DNA from: Gammaproteobacteria bacterium
GTDB lineage: Bacteria; Pseudomonadota; Gammaproteobacteria; Pseudomonadales; Halieaceae
Direction of reading: 5' to 3'
DNA: 64,000 bases
NCBI GenBank assembly: GCA_030426545.1
Contig: JAUHYL010000015.1
Coordinates: 1 to 64,000 of the forward strand
The notes beneath the pieces were generated by a model. It was not told the DNA's origin. It searched no databases and saw only the letters and a program-made list of their open reading frames with translations. Made by a program: the position numbers and the translations under genes. Shown here one piece after another: positions 1-8,426 of this stretch (positions are counted from its first letter, which is position 1; every line of letters begins with the position of its first letter).

Positions 1-554
1 TCGAATCCATCTACTGCCTGAAAGGCGTCTTTTCTAACCGCGCCACAACCCGACCAGAACGTAGAGGCTTCCTCTTTCGCACGCTGATGATAGTAGTGAT
101 GCACCAGGTTTTTGTACTGGGAAAAGAAGTTCTGCCCCGGTGGCCGATCATCATAGGAGCCGAACACTGCCACCACACTCGCGTCGTCAAAACTGGCATG
201 GATGGCACGCGCAGCATCATCGTGCACGACCACGTCCGCATCGACAAACCACAGAATATCGCCCAGCGCCTGCTCCGCCGCGCGGTTGCGCGCGCCTCCC
301 GGGCCAAGGCGGCCGCCGGAATCCAGTACCCGGGCACCCAGTTCCTGTGCCATCTGCACGGTGTTGTCTGTAGAACCGTCGTCCACAACCAGCACTTCTG
401 CGATCTCATCACGCTGCAGCATGGCAATCAACGGCGGCAGGCTGAGACCGATAAAGTCGACGCCATTGTATACGGGCATTACCACGCTGATGCCGCGTGT
501 TTCACCGGCGGTGCCGGCAGACGATGTTACATTTTCACTCGATGGCTCAGTCAC
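1..554 (-). CDS. Glycosyltransferase family 2, partial (C-terminus off the window)
   Basis: GT-A fold glycosyltransferase that should transfer a sugar from a nucleotide or lipid donor in envelope glycan synthesis; donor and acceptor are unknown. It is absent from the ORF track because it has no stop inside the window. My reading of the minus strand gives GISVVMPVYNG near residue 25, then VLVVDDGSTDNT (nucleotide-binding DDGS) and ILWFVDADVVV (the DxD metal motif), the usual GT2 order. I chose the GTG at 554 because GGAG lies five bases upstream. It follows the stop of the GT4 gene by 46 nt, so it is the last visible gene of this glycan operon. The family is clear; the function is not. Confidence 0.85.
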   Translation of the reverse strand, partial: MTEPSSENVTSSAGTAGETRGISVVMPVYNGVDFIGLSLPPLIAMLQRDEIAEVLVVDDGSTDNTVQMAQELGARVLDSGGRLGPGGARNRAAEQALGDILWFVDADVVVHDDAARAIHASFDDASVVAVFGSYDDRPPGQNFFSQYKNLVHHYYHQRAKEEASTFWSGCGAVRKDAFQAVDGF

Positions 555-600
555 GCTGACTCCAGGCACTGTAGCGTTGCAATGTCATAATCCAGCGCCC

Positions 601-1779
601 TCACGCCGCCGACATGTCTTCCAGGTAATCCAGCGCCAGACGCGCCGCCCGCGGCCAGGTGTATTCCATGGCGCGGGTCAAACCATTTTTCGCCAGCCGG
701 TTCCGCAACTGCTCGTCACAGACAACCCGCACAATGGCATCGCTGATGCTGGCAGGATCGAAAGGGTCAAAGTAGATACCCGCGTCGCCAGCCACCTCGG
801 CAAACGCGGTGTTCTGGCTGGCCAGCAATGGTGTATTGCAGGCCAGCGCCTCGATAGCGGGCAGCCCGAAACCTTCAGAAAACGACGGCATGGCCGCTGC
901 AGTCGCATCGCTGTACAGGGCGACGAGATCCTCGTCCGGCACAAACCCGGTGAAGTGAACGCGTTGAGACAGTACATCGCTCGCATTAACCCGTGCCACC
1001 AGGCTTTCGTAATTGGAGTGGAACCCTCCGCCATCAAAATCGCCGACGATCGCCAGCCGGATATCCCCCAGATCACGCGCGGCCAACGCCTTTTCAAAAC
1101 CTTCGAGCAACCCAAGCAAGTTCTTGTGCGGCGCGAGACCGCCGACATAAAGAAGAAACGGTGCGCCCAGCGGCAAGCCCGCGCGACCGCGAGCCTCATC
1201 CATACAGGTGCGATCGGTGATGTGGCGAAAATCGGGGCTGGGAGCAGCACTGCAGACATCAATACGATCAGCATCCACACCGATGTATTCCATGACTTCA
1301 GCTTTGGCAGCGTTGGAGATTGTCAAAATTCTCTGGCTGGTGAGTACCGCGCCTTTGACTTTTATGTTCCAGAACAGGCGACTTTTCCAGTGCGGAAAAA
1401 TCAGGCGCGGATAACGCTCGGCGATAGCATCCATGAGCGTCAACATCGTCGGCAACTTCCATGGTACCGGGTACCAGGAATACACCGTTGGAAAAAACAT
1501 CAGGTCAAGCGGGGCGGCTGCTACGGCGCGACTCATACGCCACATATCCCGCGGCGACCGGTTGCCATCTGCCACCGCAGCGACGGTTGTTGGCCGTGAG
1601 GCAGGCACTTCAATAACGCGCACGTTGCCGTAGGTGGCCAGCGCGGGGATAGATTGATCCGTGAATACGTAGTAAGTGTGTGGCGATTCGAGTTCGAAAA
1701 GCGCGGTCAACAGTTCGCGCGTAAAACGGCCAAATCCGCGATTGTTCCACCAGCAGGTCGCGTCTATGCCGATATTCAT
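601..1779 (-). CDS. Glycosyltransferase family 4 (GT-B)
   Basis: GT-B retaining glycosyltransferase, probably cytoplasmic, acting in assembly of a surface glycan. The C-terminal half has the donor-site pattern of GT4 enzymes: FLLYVGGLAPHKN opens the second Rossmann lobe and SFSEGFGLPAIEALACN carries the E(x7)E signature. The ORF track begins at 1845. I prefer the ATG at 1779 because MNIGIDATCWWNN is the normal first strand of the fold; neither start has a strong ribosome site. It lies between the FAD oxidoreductase upstream and a GT2 gene downstream on the same strand. The sugar cannot be deduced from the sequence. Confidence 0.88.
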   Translation of the reverse strand: MNIGIDATCWWNNRGFGRFTRELLTALFELESPHTYYVFTDQSIPALATYGNVRVIEVPASRPTTVAAVADGNRSPRDMWRMSRAVAAAPLDLMFFPTVYSWYPVPWKLPTMLTLMDAIAERYPRLIFPHWKSRLFWNIKVKGAVLTSQRILTISNAAKAEVMEYIGVDADRIDVCSAAPSPDFRHITDRTCMDEARGRAGLPLGAPFLLYVGGLAPHKNLLGLLEGFEKALAARDLGDIRLAIVGDFDGGGFHSNYESLVARVNASDVLSQRVHFTGFVPDEDLVALYSDATAAAMPSFSEGFGLPAIEALACNTPLLASQNTAFAEVAGDAGIYFDPFDPASISDAIVRVVCDEQLRNRLAKNGLTRAMEYTWPRAARLALDYLEDMSAA

Positions 1780-1870
1780 GGAAAGTCGCCTACTCGCTGA
1801 ATCGTTGGCTGTGGCGCTCGGAGTCAGCTGCTTCTCGGCTTTCATCGGTAGGGAGCAGCGGGTGAAACCC

Positions 1871-3388
1871 TCAGGCCTCTTCCTCTACCTTGTAGTGGTC
1901 GCGCTTCAAATCCTTGGAGGTCTTGATCTCGTGATACTCCGGCTCGGTGTTCACGTCCATGTAGTCGACGTCGTATCCCAGGATCTTACGGCCCAGCAGC
2001 AGCCCCATCTCAATGGAGTGATCGGCGTTGTTGTAGCGATGCGTGCCACCACGCCCAACAATATGCAGGCCCTCGAAGCCCGCCAGGAAATCGTTAATGA
2101 CCTTGATATTGTCGCCATAATCGAGATCGTAGACCGGGTAAGCCTGCAGCGACCGCACGCACTGAAAATCGATAACTTCGTCGGCCTTGATGAAACCAAG
2201 CTTGTGCTCAAGATCTTCAGCACAGCGCTTGCCGATTTCTTCGTCTGTCATATTCCAGATATGATCGCCGCGCGTACAGAAACACTCCAGTACCAGTGAA
2301 GTGGTGCTCTGGTCGGGCACCATCGCCTTGCTCCAGTTTTTTGGCTCGTGGAGGCGGCCAAACAGAATATCCTCGTCCTGCACGTACAGCCAGGTATCGA
2401 TCGATACCCGCTCTTTCTTCAATACGATATTGACGGTAATCAGGTCGCGGAAGCTGAGACTCTTCGCGGCATCGATCACTTCCTGGGGCGCCCCCGGGTT
2501 TAGAATACGCGGCAGTACACCCAGCGGAATCGTTGAAACGACCGAGGTTGCGTCGGTGCTACTTTCATTGCCCGCCGTGTCGGTGTAAATGACCTCGAAG
2601 TCGTTGGGACCCCGGTAATTGATACCGGTAACTGTAGACTCAAGGTGAATCTTGTTTCCCTCACTGGCGTCGACAATATCCTCCGCCATGCGCTGCGGTA
2701 TGCGCACATAGCCGTCGCGCGGATACATGAACTCCTCGATCAGGCTTTCGTTGTCCGACTTGGTTTTCAGCAGCGATTCCTGGATAACGGTCCAGATGGA
2801 GAGTCCGGCGCTGCGCTGGGACACCCAGTCTGCGGAAAGCTTTTCACAGGGCAAGCCCCATACCTTCTCGCTGTAGCGACGGAAAAACATGTCGTACAGT
2901 TTATGGCCGAACTGTGCGGTGTAGGCGTCCTTCATATTGTTGATGGACTTATTGAATATCGAATACTGCAGCGCAGACAGCAGGTACGTGATACCTGCGT
3001 ACATGATGGTGGGCAGGCCTGCATTCTTGATGACATTCAGGATGCTGATCGGGTAAGTGTAATAACCGCCGTCATAGTAAATTCTGCTGATCCGCTCAAC
3101 CCAGACGATTTCCTCGCCCATCAGGCGGCGAAACCAGTTGTTCAGATCTTCGTTCTTGGTAAACCAGCGGTGCCCGCCCAGGTCGAACTTGTACCCGTTG
3201 GCCTCGTTGGTGTTGCACAGACCACCGACAAAGTCATTGCGCTCTACAACCGTAACCTTAACGCCATGCTCGCAAATCTCGTGACCTGTAGCGAGCCCGG
3301 CAGGACCTGCTCCAAGAATGACCACGTGCTCTTGTCCGTTCATTTCTTTCACGTCTTTCACATCTCTCACGCTGTTCACGACCTTCAA
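1871..3388 (-). CDS. FAD-dependent amine-oxidase-like oxidoreductase
   Basis: Flavoprotein of the protoporphyrinogen-oxidase / UDP-galactopyranose-mutase-like group (COG1232 type). The Rossmann motif VVILGAGPAGLATG with the ribose-binding VVERN acid and the GGL segment are near the N-terminus; a second FAD-contact region near the C-terminus reads GRGGTHRYNNADHS. Members often sit in polysaccharide loci and may act on a nucleotide sugar or a lipid; that is inference here. The start appears to be TTG at 3388 with GGAG four bases upstream. An ATG 45 nt further in (MNGQEHVV) lacks a good site. Between them the DNA carries short repeats of GTGAAAGA type giving the odd N-terminus VNSVRDVKDVKE. It follows the 217-residue membrane protein by 12 nt. 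Confidence 0.82.
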   Translation of the reverse strand: MKVVNSVRDVKDVKEMNGQEHVVILGAGPAGLATGHEICEHGVKVTVVERNDFVGGLCNTNEANGYKFDLGGHRWFTKNEDLNNWFRRLMGEEIVWVERISRIYYDGGYYTYPISILNVIKNAGLPTIMYAGITYLLSALQYSIFNKSINNMKDAYTAQFGHKLYDMFFRRYSEKVWGLPCEKLSADWVSQRSAGLSIWTVIQESLLKTKSDNESLIEEFMYPRDGYVRIPQRMAEDIVDASEGNKIHLESTVTGINYRGPNDFEVIYTDTAGNESSTDATSVVSTIPLGVLPRILNPGAPQEVIDAAKSLSFRDLITVNIVLKKERVSIDTWLYVQDEDILFGRLHEPKNWSKAMVPDQSTTSLVLECFCTRGDHIWNMTDEEIGKRCAEDLEHKLGFIKADEVIDFQCVRSLQAYPVYDLDYGDNIKVINDFLAGFEGLHIVGRGGTHRYNNADHSIEMGLLLGRKILGYDVDYMDVNTEPEYHEIKTSKDLKRDHYKVEEEA

Positions 3389-3400
3389 GTAGCTCCGCTG

Positions 3401-4054
3401 TTATCCGTGTCGCATCGCTACGACTTTGTTATATACCGCAGCGAGCAACAGACAGCCGACGAATGCCAGAACGAACAGCTCCGCTGCGCCCAACAAACCG
3501 CCAAGAATACTGACGCTATAGCCCGGGATGTAATTCGCCAGCAGAGCCGCGTGCACGCTTTCCTCCGCTGTGCCACGCACCACCAGCCATGCCGTCGAGC
3601 AGAACAGGCCCAAACCCGCCATCGCACCGATCGCAAGACCGAGGCTCATGCCGTGCAAGCGCATAATAGAAGGCTTCAGTACCGGGTTTTCGGTTGGTGT
3701 AGTGCTGAGCAGAATTTCCGAAATCCGTGTTCCCAGTACCTTTCCATACAATCGATAGCTGAGGGAACTGAAAACGCCGATATATAGAAATGCCCAGAAA
3801 GCACCGATCCAGGCGCCGGCTGGCGACACCGAGTAGCCGGGGAAAAATACCGCGAGCAGGCCGAGATAATTCCCGGAGTCTGCCCCCCACTTACCCAGCG
3901 ATACCTGCGTGGCAAAATAAATGATCAGCGCTGCCATGGTGCCGCCGGTCAGGCCAAGTATCATTGAGTTGAACCGGATTGCGGCGTGCAACAGCTTGAG
4001 ATTGATGCCGCTTTCGTCTTGTTTTACTGCCTGCATATTCTGGTAGTTCCCCAT
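3401..4054 (-). CDS. Membrane protein with two PGYSVS modules
   Basis: Unrecognised 217-residue integral membrane protein with about four hydrophobic segments. It has an internal duplication: each half has a hydrophobic helix, then a motif of type LLAxYxPGYSVS, then a glycine-rich second helix. FFPGYSVSPAG is near residue 70 and YIPGYSVSILGG near residue 175. The next upstream gene carries a third copy, so the module has multiplied within this operon. It lies 12-13 nt from both neighbours, which implies cotranscription with the FAD oxidoreductase and glycosyltransferases. A role in glycan or lipid handling is guilt by association only. I know of no named family for it. Confidence 0.75.
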   Translation of the reverse strand: MGNYQNMQAVKQDESGINLKLLHAAIRFNSMILGLTGGTMAALIIYFATQVSLGKWGADSGNYLGLLAVFFPGYSVSPAGAWIGAFWAFLYIGVFSSLSYRLYGKVLGTRISEILLSTTPTENPVLKPSIMRLHGMSLGLAIGAMAGLGLFCSTAWLVVRGTAEESVHAALLANYIPGYSVSILGGLLGAAELFVLAFVGCLLLAAVYNKVVAMRHG

Positions 4055-4067
4055 GCTGTGGTGCCCG

Positions 4068-4418
4068 TCAATCTGCCAGCTCTGCAGAGCTGATCAGCAT
4101 CACACCCAATGCCACGTAATGTGCAATATTCCAGTAAACTGCGGCGGCGAAGCCCGCCAAACCCCCTATAAGGAAGCCGTAGACCCCGCCGACCATCACG
4201 CCCGACCAACTGACGCTGTAACCCGGCAGATACTCGGCCAACAAACTCAAATGAGGGCCAACAGGGTAGTTTTCAGGCACTGTCTGCAGCAACAGAATAG
4301 ACGTAGCGAGTATGAGGATAATGGCGCCCAGGACGCCCGAGGCCAGGGTCAATGCCAGCGCGTCCATTTTCGCAAAAACGGCAGATAGTATCTCGTGGTC
4401 CTGTATCGGGCGGGTCAT
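4068..4418 (-). CDS. Small membrane protein with one PGYSVS module
   Basis: Unrecognised 116-residue membrane protein and first gene of the minus-strand glycan operon. A hydrophobic helix at about residues 22-46 is followed by LLAEYLPGYSVSWSG and a second, glycine- and alanine-rich helix at about 75-98. This matches each half of the 217-residue protein encoded 13 nt downstream, so the two genes look like products of duplication. A likely sigma-70 promoter lies about 95 nt upstream. Possible roles are a membrane scaffold or a subunit of a complex with its paralogue; no catalytic residues are evident. Confidence 0.72.
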   Translation of the reverse strand: MTRPIQDHEILSAVFAKMDALALTLASGVLGAIILILATSILLLQTVPENYPVGPHLSLLAEYLPGYSVSWSGVMVGGVYGFLIGGLAGFAAAVYWNIAHYVALGVMLISSAELAD

Positions 4419-4881
4419 CGCTGGCTTATCCTCCGCTGCATGGTGCGTCGACTGGTCTTTTTAGTTATTCAGCGCCCGATCCCATGGCCAGGCACTTTCT
4501 CCTTGCACTCTGATTAATGGTACGACTCAAAGTGTTTTCAATCTCGGGCTGCGATTCATGTAGCACGACCCTTGTATAACGTGCCACTGTAGTCTAAAAA
4601 TCTATCTCTGGCGAAGCGTTACAGCCCCAATTATTTACTGCTAGTTTTAGGGTATTCAAGTAAGGGGTATGCCTGTACCTTATGGGCTGCTTCAGGCATT
4701 ACGGCATGCCCCCAGTCTGCTTTTTCCGCTGTCATGGCCGGCGCTTTTTCGACTTGAGCGCACCATGACATATTAGAACCGGAATATGAAGCTTTAGAAC
4801 ACGAACCGGCGCGACTGTGCCTGCCGGGACGGGTAATCTGTGAATCGTGTCACGCAAGAACTGTGGCGCAGCTTATTCTAA
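4419..4881. other. Divergent intergenic region, no gene seen
   Basis: This 463-bp stretch separates the minus-strand glycan operon from the plus-strand MFS gene. It is more AT-rich than its surroundings. It holds the minus-strand promoter listed separately and short imperfect inverted repeats such as TAAGG...CCTTA near 4660-4682. I found no ORF with family resemblance, no tRNA and no convincing promoter for the MFS gene. Confidence 0.5.
4513..4541 (-). promoter_or_regulatory. Predicted sigma-70 promoter of the glycan/PGYSVS operon
   Basis: On the minus strand TTGAAA is followed after 17 bp by ATTAAT. The -35 box matches five of six consensus positions and the -10 box four of six. It would start RNA near 4506 and leave a leader of roughly 90 nt before the 116-residue membrane protein. 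Sequence inspection only. Confidence 0.4.
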
Positions 4882-4896
4882 GTGCTTGTACTAACA

Positions 4897-6186
4897 ATGA
4901 AAAAAAACTCTGAAACCGCCTTTTCTACACCCTCCTCCCGGTACTACGCACTGGGCTTGCTGACCGTTGTCTACGCCTTCAACTTCATTGACCGGCAACT
5001 GCTGGCCATACTGCAGGAGTCCATCAAAGAAGAACTCCTGCTCAGCGACGGGCAACTGGGGCTGCTGGCAGGTTTTGCCTTCGCCGTATTCTATGTCACC
5101 GCCGGCATTCCGATCGCTCGCTGGGCGGATCGCTCCAATCGGCGCAACATCGTGTCGTTGTCACTGTTTGTCTGGAGCTTCATGACAGCTCTCAGCGGCT
5201 TCGTACAGAACTACGCGCAGTTGGTGATGGCGCGCATCGGCGTTGGTATCGGCGAGGCGGGTGGAAGTCCGCCCTCTCACTCCATCATCTCGGACATATT
5301 CCCACCCGAAAAGCGCGCTGGTGCGCTGGGCTTTTACTCCACCGGGGTCAACATCGGCATTTTGTTCGGGTTCCTTCTCGGCGGCTGGCTGAACGAGTTC
5401 TTCGGCTGGCGCGTTGCCTTTATGGTCGTTGGCGCTCCGGGCATCCTGCTGGCAATTGTCGTCCGGTTCACCCTGCGCGAGCCAATAAGAGGCCTGGTCG
5501 AAAACCGTGCCACCGGTGACGACACCGCCGTTCCCTTCTCGTCCGTCATGCGCATCCTGTGGACCCGGCGCTCCTTCCGGCACATGGCGCTGGGCGCCGC
5601 TCTCAATGCCTTTTGCGGCTACAGCATCGCCAGCTGGACCGCGTCATTCATGATCCGCAGTCACGGCATGTCGACGGGCGAACTGGGCACCTGGCTGGCT
5701 ATGATCAGCGGCCTGTGCGGCGCAATCGGCGTTTTCCTGGGCGGCATGCTCGCCGACCGGCTGGGCCAGAAGGACCGGCGCTGGTACATGTGGGTACCGG
5801 CGCTGGCGGGCGCCGTATGCGTGCCCTTCATGGCGAGTGTTTATCTGGTCGGTAGCGCGATACCGGCACTGCTGTTGTCCATCGTGCCGGGGCTACTGCA
5901 CAACGTGTACCTTGGCAGCACGCTGGCCTGCACCCACGGGTTGGTGGGTCTGCGCATGCGCGCGCTGGCCAGCGCAATTTTGTTCCTGATCCTGAACCTG
6001 ATCGGACTGGGGATGGGCCCCCTGCTGGTTGGCATGCTCAGCGATCAGTTGCAGCCTGTACACGCTGAGCATTCCCTGCGGCAGGCCATGCTCTACCTGT
6101 TGCCGGGTGTAATGGTGTGGTCAACAATCCACTTTATTCTGGCTGCACGCTCACTGCCGGAGGATCTGGCACAAGCACCGGACTGA
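4897..6186 (+). CDS. MFS transporter, spinster-like
   Basis: Inner-membrane secondary transporter of the major facilitator superfamily with about twelve hydrophobic segments. FIDRQLLAILQESIKEEL in the first helix and loop, the cytoplasmic loop ARWADRSNRRNIV (motif A) and RIGVGIGEAGGSPPSHSII are typical of the spinster-type clade, which exports lipids, organic anions or drugs. The substrate is unknown. The track starts at GTG 4882; I prefer ATG 4897, though neither has a clear Shine-Dalgarno. It is convergent with trpS, 30 bp away, and has no same-strand partner. Confidence 0.85.
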   Translation: MKKNSETAFSTPSSRYYALGLLTVVYAFNFIDRQLLAILQESIKEELLLSDGQLGLLAGFAFAVFYVTAGIPIARWADRSNRRNIVSLSLFVWSFMTALSGFVQNYAQLVMARIGVGIGEAGGSPPSHSIISDIFPPEKRAGALGFYSTGVNIGILFGFLLGGWLNEFFGWRVAFMVVGAPGILLAIVVRFTLREPIRGLVENRATGDDTAVPFSSVMRILWTRRSFRHMALGAALNAFCGYSIASWTASFMIRSHGMSTGELGTWLAMISGLCGAIGVFLGGMLADRLGQKDRRWYMWVPALAGAVCVPFMASVYLVGSAIPALLLSIVPGLLHNVYLGSTLACTHGLVGLRMRALASAILFLILNLIGLGMGPLLVGMLSDQLQPVHAEHSLRQAMLYLLPGVMVWSTIHFILAARSLPEDLAQAPD

Positions 6187-6216
6187 TCAAGCCCACCCGG
6201 AGAGGCGCCTGACGAC

Positions 6217-7224
6217 TCAGGAGATGGGAGAAATTCCCACAGCCTCGCGAACTTTACTCAACAGCTGAGCGCTGTGCTCGCGCGCTCTCTCCGCGCCCTG
6301 CTGCAGCACCTGCTCGATGTGGCCCGGATCATCCATCAATGCCTGATAGCGTTCACGCGGCGCGCTGAGCTCTGCATCGATTAGTTCAAACAGGCGCTTC
6401 TTCGCCTCGCCCCAGGCGATACCGTTTTCGAATTCGCGACGCATTTCCGCCACCTGGTCCGCAGACGCAAATGCCGCCCAGATCTGAAAGACAGCGGAGT
6501 CGTCAGCATCCTTTGGCTCTCCCGGCTCCAACAGATTGGTCTTGATCTTGTTGATCGCCTTGCGCAACTGCTTGGCGCTGCCAAAGAGCGGAATGGTGTT
6601 GTTATAACTCTTGCTCATTTTGCGGCCATCCAGGCCCTGCAGCACAGCGACGTCATCCTCCAATACAGCCTCTGGCAGCGTGAAGACGTCGGCAAAATTG
6701 TGGTTGAAGCGCTGTGCAATATCGCGCGCCATTTCCACGTGCTGAATCTGGTCGCGGCCCACGGGAATCTGGCCTGCATTGAACATGAGAATGTCCGCGG
6801 CCATGAGCACAGGGTAGCTGAACAGGCCCATGGTCACGCCAAAGTCGGGATCTTCACCGGCCTCCTCGTTCGCCTGCACAGCGGCCTTATAGGCATGCGC
6901 CCGATTCATCAACCCCTTGGCGGCATTGCAACACAGTATCCAGGTCAACTCCGGAATCTCGGAAATATCCGACTGCCGATAGAACATTGCATTCTCGGTA
7001 TCAAGCCCCAGCGCCAGCCAGGTGGCGGCGATTTCCTTGCTCGACTGACGCACCAGCTCGGGATCCTGACACTTGATCAGCGCATGGTAGTCCGCGAGAA
7101 AGAAAAAGGACTGCACAGACTCATCGCGAGAAGCAACCACCGCCGGCCGGATAGCGCCTACATAGTTGCCCAGATGCGGCGTGCCCGTTGTCGTAATGCC
7201 GGTAAGAACGCGTTGCTTGCTCAT
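6217..7224 (-). CDS. trpS: Tryptophanyl-tRNA synthetase
   Basis: Class I aminoacyl-tRNA synthetase that charges tRNA-Trp in the cytoplasm. The HIGH-type motif appears as [11 protein letters not shown] near the N-terminus and the KMSKS loop as [10 protein letters not shown]. The start at 7224 ([14 protein letters not shown]) gives 335 residues, the usual bacterial length, with AGAG just upstream. The track's 7293 start adds a 23-residue tail that runs into the next gene and is unlikely. It lies 58 nt downstream of a glycosyltransferase thought to modify queuosine in tRNA, so two tRNA-related genes are adjacent. Confidence 0.97.
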   Translation of the reverse strand: MSKQRVLTGITTTGTPHLGNYVGAIRPAVVASRDESVQSFFFLADYHALIKCQDPELVRQSSKEIAATWLALGLDTENAMFYRQSDISEIPELTWILCCNAAKGLMNRAHAYKAAVQANEEAGEDPDFGVTMGLFSYPVLMAADILMFNAGQIPVGRDQIQHVEMARDIAQRFNHNFADVFTLPEAVLEDDVAVLQGLDGRKMSKSYNNTIPLFGSAKQLRKAINKIKTNLLEPGEPKDADDSAVFQIWAAFASADQVAEMRREFENGIAWGEAKKRLFELIDAELSAPRERYQALMDDPGHIEQVLQQGAERAREHSAQLLSKVREAVGISPIS

Positions 7225-7282
7225 GTCATCTCTATTCAATACGGTCGCTGAAAAAAGTGGCCAATCATACTGATAATGCCCG

Positions 7283-8422
7283 CTAGTGGCCATCCCGCCC
7301 GATCAGTGCACTGCGCATCAAGCGCTCGTAGTCGCGGGCCAGGTGCTGTGGTGAGAAGCGCGCCAGATCCGGCAGTTCGCGCTGAAACCGGGTGCGGTCC
7401 GCAGTCACAGCTTCAATCAACTTCGCGGCTGCCTCCGCCTCTCGCATAGGGTCTTCGGGGCTGGAGGCGTAGCGAAAACACGCCGGGTAGAACTCCCGGT
7501 ACGCCAGCCGGTCCGGCACCACTGGAATGCATCCGGCGGCAACGGCTTCCATGGGGGCCAGACCCTGGAATTCATGCAGTGACGTGGACAGCACAATGTC
7601 TGCGCCGCGCAACAGACCACGGTAGTGTGCCGCGACATCCACGTAACCGAAATGCACCAGACGATGGGAAAATTCGGTGGCGATTATCTGGAATTGATCC
7701 GGCATTTTTCTGAATTGCTGACCCACCAGCGCAAGTTCGTAGTCGAGACCGCGTCGCTCCACCGCGCGCAGCGTGCACAGCAGTTGCTCCGGGCCTTTGT
7801 CGTACTCAAAGCGACCGCACCACAGCAGGCGTAGTCTGCGAGCACGGGAGGCGCTTTCGGACTCTGGCCAGCGGGCACTGCCGCGCCCCAACTGCTCGAC
7901 CGGGACAGACAGAACATCACTCTTGCTGCGCAGCAGCCCGTCCACGTTCGCGGGAACATAATCGGGCAAGCGGGACATCAGCGTGGCCACACCGCCCACA
8001 AACGTCTCCAGATTGTAACGGGAATTGAACAGCAGCCGATCCGCCGCGAGCGCTGCATAGAGACTGACCATTTGCGCTTCCAGCAAGTTTTGCCCTGCCT
8101 CAGCATTGCGTTGATTGGGCGGGTAGTCGAACTGATTTTCGTGGAAATACAGTACCAGCGGCAGCTCTGCAAGAGCCGGCACCAGGCCACGCAGTGTCGC
8201 TACATCCACCATCGAAGTAACCAGCAACAGATCGGCCGGGCTCTCCAACCGTTCGCGCTCGGCAAGTGCCCAGTGCAGCGGGTTACCCCGCACACGCCAG
8301 CTGAAGTGCCGCGGTGGAAGCTCCAGCACAGTCCACTGCCAGTGTGGGAACATCGACTGCAGCGCTTTGCGCCACTGTACATGGCTGTAAGCTGCATAGG
8401 CAGACAGCAGCAGAACGCGCAC
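7283..8422 (-). CDS. tRNA-queuosine alpha-mannosyltransferase-like glycosyltransferase (DUF3524)
   Basis: GT-B glycosyltransferase resembling the GTDC1/DUF3524 group, whose animal members mannosylate queuosine in tRNA-Asp. Recognition rests on the N-terminal [18 protein letters not shown] and on FHENQFDYP, the hallmark of the DUF3524 domain; a GT4-like C-terminal lobe contains [13 protein letters not shown] and [17 protein letters not shown]. The GTG at 8422 lies 4 nt after the aminopeptidase stop and gives 379 residues. The track's 8551 start only adds low-complexity sequence overlapping that gene. Queuosine mannosylation in this bacterium is inference from family and from the nearby trpS. 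Confidence 0.8.
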   Translation of the reverse strand: MRVLLLSAYAAYSHVQWRKALQSMFPHWQWTVLELPPRHFSWRVRGNPLHWALAERERLESPADLLLVTSMVDVATLRGLVPALAELPLVLYFHENQFDYPPNQRNAEAGQNLLEAQMVSLYAALAADRLLFNSRYNLETFVGGVATLMSRLPDYVPANVDGLLRSKSDVLSVPVEQLGRGSARWPESESASRARRLRLLWCGRFEYDKGPEQLLCTLRAVERRGLDYELALVGQQFRKMPDQFQIIATEFSHRLVHFGYVDVAAHYRGLLRGADIVLSTSLHEFQGLAPMEAVAAGCIPVVPDRLAYREFYPACFRYASSPEDPMREAEAAAKLIEAVTADRTRFQRELPDLARFSPQHLARDYERLMRSALIGRDGH

Positions 8423-8426
8423 AGGC

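Noticed and set aside
202-1599. 465-codon plus-strand ORF
   Set aside because: Antisense to the GT2 and GT4 genes, whose motifs are intact; no recognisable domain in the plus-strand translation.
2645-3787. 380-codon plus-strand ORF
   Set aside because: Opposite the FAD oxidoreductase and a membrane protein; no family motifs and no ribosome site.
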